A stretch of DNA of 64,000 nucleotides from NCBI GenBank assembly GCA_016699575.1, contig CP064979.1, positions 4,415,216 to 4,479,215 on the forward strand, read 5' to 3'. Numbering within the stretch: the stretch's first letter is position 1; each line of letters begins with the position of its first letter. The position numbers and the translations under genes are program-made. This document shows, piece after piece, positions 26,222 through 38,143 of the stretch. This stretch comes from Flavobacteriales bacterium. GTDB lineage: Bacteria > Bacteroidota > Bacteroidia > Flavobacteriales_F > PHOS-HE28. The notes beneath the pieces are model-generated. The model was given only the letters and a program-made list of their open reading frames with translations, searched no databases and was not told the DNA's origin.

Positions 26222-26713
26222 TCAGTAGAGATCGAACACACGCACCAGGTCACGGTTCGGGTCGTTGGAATGGCAGCCGATGCAACCATCGCCTTTCCGG
26301 CCCGCGCTGAAAACCACTGAGCCATCGGGCCTTACCTCGTTCCAAAGCCATCCACCGGCAGCAAGCTGGTCGCCTGGTGCTTTCTTCATCACAGCGAATA
26401 AGTCCAATGCCCCGTTGAGGTAGATGTCCTTCACCACCACACTGTTCGGCGGGAAAGAAGACCCGCCCGGCAGCTTGCCCGTACTATCCAAGGCCGCGGC
26501 CGCAACTGCATTGAACCTCACCCTGAAGGTTCCATGCGGACTGTTCCCGGCAGGGTCGGTAATGGCTGGCGTGTTCACGTAGTTGACCGTGGCAGTATCC
26601 AAGGCCGCTTCCAACAGCAGACGGTCGGTGAGTCCGCCATCCACGTCGTGTTCACAACCCGCGAGCACCAAGGCCGCAACCAGAAGTCCACCCAAGATGT
26701 TCCGTGACCGCAT
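26222..26713 (-). CDS. lipoprotein with single haem c site, cytochrome P460-like
   Basis: A 163-residue protein with a lipobox (LVLAGC, then EHDVDGG). The C-terminal half has the cytochrome P460-type layout: SFPPNSVVVKDIYL, GWLWNEVRPDGSVV, and a CxxCH haem-attachment motif (GDGCIGCHSNDPNRDLVRVF). It would be a periplasm-facing electron carrier or oxidase-like haem protein anchored in a membrane. The start at 26713 was chosen for the lipoprotein signal; a longer frame upstream overlaps ispE on the other strand and has no family pattern. Divergent from ispE. Confidence 0.75.
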   Translation of the reverse strand: MRSRNILGGLLVAALVLAGCEHDVDGGLTDRLLLEAALDTATVNYVNTPAITDPAGNSPHGTFRVRFNAVAAAALDSTGKLPGGSSFPPNSVVVKDIYLNGALDLFAVMKKAPGDQLAAGGWLWNEVRPDGSVVFSAGRKGDGCIGCHSNDPNRDLVRVFDLY

Positions 26714-26760
26714 GCCGCTAAGTTGCTCATCAGAACGTTCACCACGCGCCCCGTACGAAT

Positions 26761-26768
26761 TAGGTTCG
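26761..26768 (+). promoter_or_regulatory. -7-like promoter box TAGGTTCG before ispE
   Basis: It ends five bases before the ispE ATG; identical to the box before the gene at 1144-1695. It predicts a leaderless or nearly leaderless transcript. Confidence 0.45.
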
Positions 26769-26773
26769 CCGCG

Positions 26774-27604
26774 ATGATCGCCTTCCCACCAGCGAAGATC
26801 AACTTGGGCCTCAACGTGTTGCGTATGCGCGCCGATGGCTTCCACGACATCGAGAGCGTGCTGGTTCCCGTTCCCCTGCACGATGCATTGGAGATCATCG
26901 TGGCGCCGGATGTATCTCCGGGCGAGGTGGTTTTCACCAGCAGCGGTGAGGCTATACCCGGCAACGCGGCCGACAACCTCTGCCTGAAGGCCGTGCAGCG
27001 CGTGAAGACACATTGTCCCTTGCCCGGTTTGCGCATGCACCTGCACAAGGTGATCCCCATGGGTGCCGGTTTGGGCGGTGGCAGCAGCGATGGCGCACAC
27101 ACGATCCGGCTGCTCGATGACCTGTTGGGCCTGCAGCTCGGCGACACGCTAAAGCATGAGCTGGCCTCGTCGCTCGGTAGCGATTGCCCGTTCTTCTTGT
27201 CAGACCGACCTCAGTTGGCCACGGGCCGGGGCGAAGTGCTCGCACCCATTGACCTCGACCTGCACGGCTGGTGGCTCGTGTTGGTCAACCCGGGCATTCA
27301 TGTAGGCACGCCGGAGGTGTACAAAAACACCATACCCACCGATCGATCCATGGACTACGCATCGGCGCTTCGCAACACGGATCCCCGCCGTTGGCAAAGC
27401 ACTGTGACGAACACCATGGAGACCTATGTCCTCCAAGCCTATCCAGCCGTGAAGACCTTGCGGGATGAACTCCTTTACCTGGGTGCGGACTTCGCGGCCA
27501 TGAGCGGCTCGGGCTCCAGCGTGTTCGGCTTGTTCAAGCAGAAGCCTGCTCTGCCCGGAACTTGGCAAACCTCCACCCACAGGAGCTGGTGCTTACGGCT
27601 CTAA
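26774..27604 (+). CDS. ispE: 4-diphosphocytidyl-2-C-methyl-D-erythritol kinase
   Basis: A 276-residue GHMP kinase that phosphorylates CDP-methylerythritol in the MEP route to isoprenoids. The N-terminus FPPAKINLGLNVL has the substrate-binding Lys8, the ATP loop PMGAGLGGGSSDGA lies at 95-108, and the catalytic Asp137 is in LGSDCPFF. The C-terminal motif SGSGSSVFGLF is also present. The end overlaps the signal-peptidase-like gene on the other strand by 12 bases. The start at 26774 is set by the conserved N-terminus. Confidence 0.95.
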   Translation: MIAFPPAKINLGLNVLRMRADGFHDIESVLVPVPLHDALEIIVAPDVSPGEVVFTSSGEAIPGNAADNLCLKAVQRVKTHCPLPGLRMHLHKVIPMGAGLGGGSSDGAHTIRLLDDLLGLQLGDTLKHELASSLGSDCPFFLSDRPQLATGRGEVLAPIDLDLHGWWLVLVNPGIHVGTPEVYKNTIPTDRSMDYASALRNTDPRRWQSTVTNTMETYVLQAYPAVKTLRDELLYLGADFAAMSGSGSSVFGLFKQKPALPGTWQTSTHRSWCLRL

Positions 27605-28291
27605 AGGTCGTAGCCGAGCATCGAGGGCTACCCCAACGATGTCCGCCTTCGCTATAAAACCGAAGTACCGGGAATCGAGGCTCCCGTAACGGCTATCCCC
27701 CAGCACGAACACGCTATCATCCGGCACCACCAAAGGACCGAAACTGTCCAAGTGCCATTCAGGTTGAGCGCGCTCCCACAATTCCTGCGTCGGTGTGGGG
27801 GCCGTGATCAAAGCCCGTGCAACGCCCGGCACTTTCGCCGCTTGCAACTCATCGCACAAGAAGAGCACCGTGTCCCGGTGATCGCTCGGCAATAGGAACC
27901 TGGTCTTCCCGCGTTGCTCGAACCCACGGGCTTTGCTGATGTGAGCTTTCCACTGGAGCTCGAGCCGGAGCTTTACATCTACATCCTGTCCGTTCACCAG
28001 TAGGCGCCCGTTGCTTATCACCACCGAATCACCTGGCATACCGCAAAGCCGCTGTACCCACACTTCGCCCACGCCGGTCGGCGCCTTCGACTTGTGCATG
28101 ACGAGGTCGAGCATAACGGGTTCGCGCCACGCCGTTGCGAACAGCCGATCACCGGGCATCAAGTTGGGTGCCCCGGAGCTGCTGCTGATCGTGTACCACT
28201 GCAGCCCACCGGTCAGGCGCGCCACGATCAGGAATGCGCACGGCAACCCGAAAACGACCGCGAAGCCAATGATGAACTTGTAAAGCTTCAT
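27593..28291 (-). CDS. signal peptidase I-like (S26) protein, catalytic Lys replaced by Gln
   Basis: A 232-residue protein with one N-terminal membrane helix (FIIGFAVVFGLPCAFLIVA) and the S26 layout. Box B reads ISSSSGAPNLMPGDRLF, aligning Ser39 with the catalytic serine. Box D reads WVQRLCGMPGDSVVISNG, in which Gln80 takes the place of the general-base lysine (usual K-R). Box E, GDSRYGSLDSRYFG, is intact. It sits in the inner membrane facing the periplasm. Without the lysine, normal signal-peptide cleavage is doubtful, so it may be a specialised or inactive paralogue. Its ATG overlaps the stop of the thioredoxin-like gene by four bases, so the two are translationally linked. Confidence 0.75.
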   Translation of the reverse strand: MKLYKFIIGFAVVFGLPCAFLIVARLTGGLQWYTISSSSGAPNLMPGDRLFATAWREPVMLDLVMHKSKAPTGVGEVWVQRLCGMPGDSVVISNGRLLVNGQDVDVKLRLELQWKAHISKARGFEQRGKTRFLLPSDHRDTVLFLCDELQAAKVPGVARALITAPTPTQELWERAQPEWHLDSFGPLVVPDDSVFVLGDSRYGSLDSRYFGFIAKADIVGVALDARLRPLEP

Positions 28292-29616
28292 AGGACGGAG
28301 CCGAGGAACACCTTCATCGCCGCAATGTCCTTCGGCTTGGCAACGATGCGCAGGTTTGTGTCCAGCACGTAGAAGCTCGGCGTGGCCTTCACATGGAATG
28401 CTTGGGCTGCCGGTGATCCCCAGGCCATCTGCTCCGTGAAGCAGGGCCATGTGATGCCGTGCTCGGCGATGCACGTGCCGAACTCGCTCCGATCGGGATC
28501 GAGCGCGATGCCGATGGCCCCGAATCCCTTCGGGCCGAACGTGCGCAGCGCCTCGGCCAGTTGCGGCATCTCCGCATGGCAGTGGTCGCAGGTGCTGCTG
28601 TAGAACATGATGGCCAGGAACCGCCGGTCCTTGAGGAAGGAGGAAATGCTCACACTGTCGGCAGCGGGTTGCGGCAGGCGCACATCGGGGGCAACGGCGC
28701 CGATCGCCACGGTGCGCAGGCCATCGATGCGGGCTTTGAGCGTAGCAGAAAGCCGGGGCTCGGGCTTGGCGGCCAGCACATGCCGCTCCACCAGGTCCTG
28801 GAGCACCATCTCCGGACCGTACTGATCGAACAAGCCCAGCAGCAGGTCCAACGCGTAGGTGTGGCACTCCGTGCAAGGCCGAGCGTGTGCGAGCACGGAA
28901 TCGGCCGCTGCCGTGAACGAATCCTCGGAATACACCTGTTGAAGCTGGATGACGGCCAGTACGGCTTTGGCGTACACGGTGCTGCGCAGCAGATCAGCGT
29001 CGGCGAAGTTGAAGGTGGTGAGCAGGTCGGCGCCGTTGGCGGTGTTGTCCACCAGGCGGCCGGCGTTCACCGCTTTGGCGAAGAAACCGTTGGGCGCCAT
29101 GGCCGAAAGGCGCGACAGGTGTTTGCCCTGCATGGCGTGCGTGCGGCGCTCGAGCGAGTCCAGTTCGCGCGACCGGAGGACAGCGGTGGCCGGCAGGGCT
29201 TCACGCTCGCGGGCAATGTTGGAGCGGAGGGCCTGTGCCTCGCGGCTGAGCTGCTTGTATTCCCACAGGCGGTCGTTCTCCTCGCTGGCCACCACATGCA
29301 GGTGCTCCTGCAAGGGTTTGCCGGTGAAGGCAAGGACCACACGCGGCTCACGCACATCAATGATGAAGTCCACGCGGTCGCTGTCGGGCAGCATCAGTTG
29401 GTAGAAACCCGAACCGGGCCAGGTGCGCTCGAAGTGCGCCCGGCCCTGCGCGTCGGTGCTGGCGGAATCGAGCAGCACGCGATCGGCGCCGCGGCTCACG
29501 AACACCTTCACCACCGTACCCACGGGCAGGGGGAACCCCATGGTGGCGGTGAGGGGCTGAGCGAACGCGGGGGGCGCGAGTAGCAGGATGGCGAGCAGGC
29601 CGAACGATCGGAACAT
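28288..29616 (-). CDS. secreted TlpA-type thioredoxin-fold protein
   Basis: A 442-residue protein with a signal peptide (MFRSFGLLAILLLAPPAFA). Residues about 20-110 look like the DUF4369-type beta domain found before thioredoxin domains in Bacteroidota. Residues about 120-290 are helical. Residues about 300-440 form a TlpA/ResA-like domain with a CDHC active site (Cys343, Cys346; IMFYSSTCDHCHAEMPQLAE) and the cis-Pro region VKATPSFYVLD. It would reduce or isomerise disulfides in the periplasm. It overlaps the downstream signal-peptidase-like gene by ATGA, which suggests a two-gene unit. Confidence 0.82.
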   Translation of the reverse strand: MFRSFGLLAILLLAPPAFAQPLTATMGFPLPVGTVVKVFVSRGADRVLLDSASTDAQGRAHFERTWPGSGFYQLMLPDSDRVDFIIDVREPRVVLAFTGKPLQEHLHVVASEENDRLWEYKQLSREAQALRSNIAREREALPATAVLRSRELDSLERRTHAMQGKHLSRLSAMAPNGFFAKAVNAGRLVDNTANGADLLTTFNFADADLLRSTVYAKAVLAVIQLQQVYSEDSFTAAADSVLAHARPCTECHTYALDLLLGLFDQYGPEMVLQDLVERHVLAAKPEPRLSATLKARIDGLRTVAIGAVAPDVRLPQPAADSVSISSFLKDRRFLAIMFYSSTCDHCHAEMPQLAEALRTFGPKGFGAIGIALDPDRSEFGTCIAEHGITWPCFTEQMAWGSPAAQAFHVKATPSFYVLDTNLRIVAKPKDIAAMKVFLGSVL

Positions 29617-29652
29617 GATGGCGCGTGGGCGAAAGTCGTACCGGAGGGGGGT

Positions 29653-29685
29653 AAAAAAAAGAACCCCGCCTTGTGGGCGGGGTTC
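29653..29685 (-). terminator. rRNA operon terminator
   Basis: A perfect 10-bp stem (GAACCCCGCC with GGCGGGGTTC) and a five-base loop, followed on the minus strand by eight T residues. It lies directly after the 5S rRNA. Confidence 0.9.
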
Positions 29686-29687
29686 AG

Positions 29688-29799
<112 letters not shown>

Positions 29800-29872
29800 A
29801 ATCATCAATAAGAATTGACGTGTGTCAGACCAAACCAAGACAGCCGATGATCGCTCCACGAGAGAGCTTGTT

Positions 29873-32766
<2,894 letters not shown>

Positions 32767-32854
32767 ACCTTACTTGGTCAAGCTCTTTGTTCTCGGTGGA
32801 CCGATCGCTCGGTCTGTCTTGGTCGGTCTGACAACACGTCAAAGAACGTTGAGG

Positions 32855-32928
32855 TGGAGAATATCGGAGTCGAACCGATGACCTCCTGCTTGCAAAGCAG
32901 GCGCTCTAGCCAGCTGAGCTAATTCCCC
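32855..32928 (-). tRNA. tRNA-Ala (anticodon TGC)
   Basis: A 74-base cloverleaf: acceptor GGGGAAT with ATTCTCC, D arm AGCTCAGCTGG, anticodon arm CCTGCTTTGCAAGCAGG with TGC, and T arm with GGTTCGACTCC. The CCA end is not encoded (the bases after the discriminator A are CCT). It lies between tRNA-Ile and 23S in the rRNA spacer. Confidence 0.95.
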
Positions 32929-32939
32929 GTTCCCTATCC

Positions 32940-33016
32940 TGGTTGTCCTGCGCAGATTTGAACTGCGGACCTCTACATTATCAGTGTAGCGCTCTAACCA
33001 ACTGAGCTACAGGACA
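32940..33016 (-). tRNA. tRNA-Ile (anticodon GAT)
   Basis: A 77-base cloverleaf including an encoded CCA: acceptor TGTCCTG with CAGGACA, anticodon loop CTGATAA with GAT, and T loop GTTCAAATC. It is the first spacer tRNA after 16S, the usual arrangement. Confidence 0.95.
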
Positions 33017-33126
33017 AGGTAGGTAACGGTGTACCTATCAACGATCAAGAATATTGTCCAGCCTGATAGAACAGCAGTATGTCGCCCCGCATCGCTGCGG
33101 GACAGAGACCTGCCTTTTTTCTCTAA

Positions 33127-34650
<1,524 letters not shown>

Positions 34651-34839
34651 AAGTGTTTGTTTGATCTGCTCGAAATTTGACGAGGTCTCCCACTTCGATC
34701 GGTGTGATCGAAAGGACACCTGCTGTTCTAAATCAGGCATGGACAATACTTCAAAGAACGCTATGTGATGCCTTGAGGCATACAAGTCTGTTCGGCCTCG
34801 CTCGCTTCCCGGGACTGACCCCTTTTGCGAGCGGGGCGG

Positions 34840-34847
34840 CAAATGTA
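34840..34847 (-). promoter_or_regulatory. -7-like promoter box TACATTTG, proximal rRNA promoter candidate
   Basis: A perfect match to TA-N2-TTTG about 190 bases upstream of mature 16S. No clear -33 TTG lies at the usual distance. Confidence 0.5.
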
Positions 34848-34965
34848 ACGGCGCCTTCCCTTCATTCAGGCACTATGTCGAAAAAGATTTTCGACCTCCT
34901 GCCCTCCTCCTTCCACACTGCCCCTTCGGGCGCCGTACCAAAGAACGTTTTTCTGAAACGGGCTG

Positions 34966-34973
34966 CAAATGTA
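34966..34973 (-). promoter_or_regulatory. -7 box TACATTTG with -33 TTG, distal rRNA promoter candidate
   Basis: A second perfect TACATTTG, 126 bases upstream of the first, with TTG at 34993-34995 separated by 19 bases. This fits the Bacteroidota -33/-7 promoter layout. The stretch 34651-35031 otherwise holds only the rRNA leader. Confidence 0.6.
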
Positions 34974-35031
34974 GGCGGCTCTCCCATACATGCAACACCT
35001 AGGCAACAAAAAAGTGAGGTTCCCGCGCCCA

Positions 35032-35730
35032 TCAAGGGTTTGAAGAGGCCACCGGAAGTACCTGCCCGTTGAACTGGCGGTGCCCCTCCACCGCGAACCG
35101 CGCCACGAAGGCCCCCATGGCCTCGGCCGTGGTGGGCGCCGTGTAGCCGGGGAAGGCCGCCCGCAGCATGGCCGTGTCCACCGCGCCCAGGCACAGGCAG
35201 TTCACCCGAGGTCCATTAGCGCTGAACTCGGCTGCCAGGCACTGGCTAAGACAGGCCAAGGCCGCCTTGCTGCTGCTGTACGCGCTTAGGCCGGGGTATT
35301 TGCTGGCCCCCTGGAAGCCGCCCATGCTGCTGATGGATACGATGTGGCTCTGCGGCCCCAACCTCGGCAACAGCGCCTGCACCAACTCCACCGCGCTGAA
35401 GACGTTGGCCGTGTACACCGCCTGCAGGTCGGTGCGCGTGATGGCCGCGAACGGCTTGTTGATGAGCAGTCCGTGGTTGAGGACCAGACCGGCGACGGGG
35501 ATGTCGCCCACCACGCCGGCCAGGCGCACGCCAGCGCCCTCCGCGCTGAGGTCGAGCGGGAGCACCTCTACCCTGCCCTGCGCTGCGGGTTCCTTGGCAA
35601 GGGTGCGCAGAGCATCGGCGTTGCGGGCCACGGCCAGCACGGTGCAGCCATGCGTGCCGGCCAGCTCCAAGGCAGTGGCGCGGCCTATGCCTTGGCTGGC
35701 GCCGGTGACGATGATGAGGGGGGCGGGCAT
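35032..35730 (-). CDS. short-chain dehydrogenase/reductase
   Basis: A 232-residue SDR of the classical type: cofactor loop TGASQGIG (9-16), LVLNHG in place of NNAG, Ser134/135 in VSISSMGG, and catalytic Tyr151 and Lys155 in YSSSKAALAC. The VARNADALR segment after strand 2 suggests NADP preference. It reduces or oxidises a carbonyl or alcohol substrate that cannot be told from sequence. It ends near the distal rRNA promoter candidate on the same strand and lies 13 bases downstream of mtgA, so both may be one transcript. Confidence 0.88.
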   Translation of the reverse strand: MPAPLIIVTGASQGIGRATALELAGTHGCTVLAVARNADALRTLAKEPAAQGRVEVLPLDLSAEGAGVRLAGVVGDIPVAGLVLNHGLLINKPFAAITRTDLQAVYTANVFSAVELVQALLPRLGPQSHIVSISSMGGFQGASKYPGLSAYSSSKAALACLSQCLAAEFSANGPRVNCLCLGAVDTAMLRAAFPGYTAPTTAEAMGAFVARFAVEGHRQFNGQVLPVASSNP

Positions 35731-35743
35731 AAGGATCAGAAGA

Positions 35744-36673
35744 TCAGGTGATCAGAAAATGGATGCACTGTGCTGGATCGCTTCGCAGAGCCTCGCGATG
35801 ACGCACGCCCAGGGCCTGCTGCGGCGCAACGGGCTCATGGGGCTGGCTCGCGGCGTCCATCGTCATCGCGAGGAGGCTTTGCGACGAAGCGATCCAGCCC
35901 ACCGGTGCCATCCAAGCCACCTTCTTCTTGCGGCGGGCTTTGCGGGCTTCCTTGTCCTCTTTGGCCTTGGCGTTCTTCTCGCGCACGGCCGGGTCCAGCA
36001 CGTTGCCCAGGTTGTTGATGTTGCGCACCACCCAGGCGGCACGGCGCGTGGTGAAAGGGCCCGGCCGCTTGCAGCTGTAACGGCGCGGCGAGGGCAGTTG
36101 CACGGCGATGAGCGCAGCTTCGCGCTGGCTGAGCTTGGCGGCGGCTTTGCCGAAGCAGCCCTGCGAAGCGGCCTCGGTACCAAAGCGGCCCTTGCCGGTC
36201 TCGGCCACGTTCAGGTACACCTCCAGGATGCGCTCCTTGCTCCAGAAGGCTTCGAGGAGCACCGTGAACCACGCTTCGATGCCTTTGCGCACAAGGGTGC
36301 GGCCGTCCCACAGGAAGACGTTCTTGGCCGTTTGCTGACTGATGGTGCTGGCGCCCTTCAGCCTGCTGTTGCGCCGCTTGGGGTTGTTGTAGTTGGCCCA
36401 AGCCTCTTCCAGCGCCTCCCTATCGAAGCCGCGGTGGTCCATGAATTTCTGGTCTTCGCTGGCAATGACGGCCAAGGGCATCCACAGGCTCATCTCGTCC
36501 AGGTCCTTCCACGTGCGCTCGAAGCTCTCTTGCGCCCCGGCTTGTTCTACCATCACCCCGGTAACCGGCGGGTCGGCCACGCGGAGCAGCAGTACCCACA
36601 ACACGCTCACCACCACGCACCAAAAGGCCATGGCGCACAGCCAACGCAAGGGGGGGAGGATGAAGCGGCGCAT
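35744..36673 (-). CDS. mtgA: monofunctional biosynthetic peptidoglycan transglycosylase with repeat-derived tail
   Basis: A 309-residue GT51 enzyme with one N-terminal membrane helix (residues 10-31) and a glycosyltransferase domain at about 55-225. The catalytic Glu73 is in VIASEDQKFMDHRGFD; GASTISQQTAKNVFLW and RILEVYLNVAETGKGRFGTE are family hallmarks. It polymerises lipid II glycan strands in the periplasm. After a basic segment (KARRKKK), residues 259-309 (GWIASSQSLLAMT onward) are encoded by a head-to-head pair of dispersed repeats and have no counterpart in the family. The original stop codon was probably displaced by repeat insertion (inference). Confidence 0.88.
   Translation of the reverse strand: MRRFILPPLRWLCAMAFWCVVVSVLWVLLLRVADPPVTGVMVEQAGAQESFERTWKDLDEMSLWMPLAVIASEDQKFMDHRGFDREALEEAWANYNNPKRRNSRLKGASTISQQTAKNVFLWDGRTLVRKGIEAWFTVLLEAFWSKERILEVYLNVAETGKGRFGTEAASQGCFGKAAAKLSQREAALIAVQLPSPRRYSCKRPGPFTTRRAAWVVRNINNLGNVLDPAVREKNAKAKEDKEARKARRKKKVAWMAPVGWIASSQSLLAMTMDAASQPHEPVAPQQALGVRHREALRSDPAQCIHFLIT
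35772..35898. repeat. inverted pair of REP-like repeats
   Basis: Copy one at 35772-35803 starts GCTGGATCGCTTCG and ends CGCGATGACG. Copy two, inverted, lies at 35861-35898 (CGTCATCGCGAGGAGGC to GAAGCGATCCAGC). The same sequence occurs as another inverted pair at 59657-59749. This is a REP/REPIN-like dispersed element. Confidence 0.8.
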
Positions 36674-36763
36674 GGGTGGCGCGACGAAGATGGCGAACCA
36701 CGGCTATGGAAGGACTACCAAGCGGAGCAGCCCAGTAATGTCGTGCGTGATGGCCCGGCCGTT

Positions 36764-36771
36764 TAGTTTGC
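36764..36771 (+). promoter_or_regulatory. possible promoter box TAGTTTGC
   Basis: A near match to TA-N2-TTTG (one base shorter spacing) four bases before the ATG of the membrane protein at 36776. Confidence 0.3.
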
Positions 36772-36775
36772 CGGC

Positions 36776-37339
36776 ATGCTGCTCATCTTCTTCTTTTTGG
36801 TCGTCACGGGCTTGCGCTTGTACAAGTCGTACAAGCGCGACCCCGGTGAGCATGTGGCTGCCAAGGTGACGTTGGCCTGTGTGATCATCTATGCCATCAT
36901 CTTCTACACGTCATCGGTGGCATGGATCGGCGGGCTACTGCGTTACTCCGATCAATTCCGGCGGACGTACGAGGTGCCCGTTGGGGTGCTTTCTGCCGAT
37001 GTGGTAGCCGGGGCCGCCATCCTGCACATCCTCGGCGGCACGGTCCTCCTGTTCTCAGCCACCAGCATGGCCATGCGTTCAACGAAAGCGTTGAAGTGGT
37101 TCCGCCTGCTGCTCTTCGTGGTTGCACCGGCCGAGGTGGTGAGCTTCTACCGCGGCCTGGAGTCGGAACCCACCGGCTTGCCTCCCGTGATATCACTGGG
37201 CTTCTCCGTCATCGTGGTATCCGTGCTCACGGGTTTCCTCTTTGTCATCATGGGGCGACCGTACATGCGTGCGTTCTTCAAGGGACCGCAGCCCATCGAC
37301 CTTTCCCCGCTTTCACCCTCAGCACCTGAGCACCGCTGA
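36776..37339 (+). CDS. hypothetical membrane protein
   Basis: A 187-residue protein with four predicted membrane helices (MLLIFFFLVVTGLRLY, VTLACVIIYAIIFYTSSVAW, SADVVAGAAILHILGGTVLL, ISLGFSVIVVSVLTGFLFVI). Basic loops lie between them and the C-terminus is polar and proline-rich. I do not recognise the family. It is divergent from mtgA, and its 3' end lies about 90 bases before the 21-bp palindrome array. Confidence 0.6.
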   Translation: MLLIFFFLVVTGLRLYKSYKRDPGEHVAAKVTLACVIIYAIIFYTSSVAWIGGLLRYSDQFRRTYEVPVGVLSADVVAGAAILHILGGTVLLFSATSMAMRSTKALKWFRLLLFVVAPAEVVSFYRGLESEPTGLPPVISLGFSVIVVSVLTGFLFVIMGRPYMRAFFKGPQPIDLSPLSPSAPEHR

Positions 37340-37431
37340 CCGTTAGCGACCCTGGTACGGCGCACTCCGCGCCAACGGTGCGGGACAGACTGCTTGCCCA
37401 CACCGCCCAGCACCATGCGTTCATAGCGCTC

Positions 37432-37800
37432 CCCATGCGCAGGTCGCCTCAGACCATACACACTCTGCGCAAAACCATGCGTGGGCAGCCCCGGACCATG
37501 CGTCGTAAGCCCGAGACCATGCATGCTTTGCCATGGAGCATGCATGGAACGCACCAGACCATGCATGGATAGCGAAAGACCATGCACGCTCGGCCGCAAA
37601 CCATGCATGGCCAACGCAGGACCATGCATGCATGACCGCAAACCATGCATGGATAGCGCAGGACCATGAACGGTAAGCCAGAAACCACGCGTCGTCAGCG
37701 CAAAACCATGCGTGGTGAGCCGCAAACCATGCATGGTCAGCAAAAAACCACGTGTGGTCAGCAAAAAACCATGCATGGTTTTTGAAAAACCATGCATGGA
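37432..37800. repeat. array of about 18 palindromic units at exact 21-bp period
   Basis: Core ACCATGCATGGT, perfectly self-complementary in the units at 37726 and 37768, recurs at 37432 (variant), 37453, 37474, 37495, 37516, 37537, 37558, 37579, 37600, 37621, 37642, 37663, 37684, 37705, 37726, 37747, 37768 and 37789. No indel breaks the 21-base register. A further variant lies at 37412, 20 bases before the first. Between cores are about nine variable bases, often of the type N-AGCGCA. The cores get less regular towards the left end. Because 21 is a multiple of three and the unit has no stop, frames on both strands stay open. Confidence 0.85.
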
Positions 37801-38143
37801 AAATCCCCATCCGTCCCTACCCTCCCCTTCGGAAGCCGTGCGGCCGCCCTGGTTTGCCCTTTTTCCGGAGAACGGGCAACGGCGCGCTCCAGCCCGGCAT
37901 CGGCATCCGGAAAGCCTTTAACGGCAGCTATTGCACAGGGTACGCCTCCGGAAAAGCAGGCTCGGCGGTCACTTCAACACAACAACGCCCGGAAAGCCAC
38001 GTTGATGTAAGCGAACGTCGACCTGCCATCGGCGTGAGGCAACAAGTCGGCAACCAGCGATCGGACCGGGCCCGGGTACTGGCACCCCGGCCAGGGAAAG
38101 CAAAAGGCCCGGACCCGGTGCCATCGCACAACACCTACGAGTC
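37801..38143. other. intergenic stretch between palindrome array and FN3 gene
   Basis: About 340 bases without a convincing gene. Short open frames run out of the repeat array into this stretch. I see no RNA gene or clear promoter. Confidence 0.4.

Noticed and set aside
26222..27100. Long minus-strand frame starting inside ispE
   Set aside because: Only the last 163 residues, from the ATG at 26713, have a lipoprotein signal and haem motif. The upstream part is a shadow of ispE.
37432..37800. CRISPR array
   Set aside because: The unit is only 21 bases, with a conserved 12-base palindrome and nine partly similar bases between. There are no unique spacers of 25-40 bases and no cas genes nearby.
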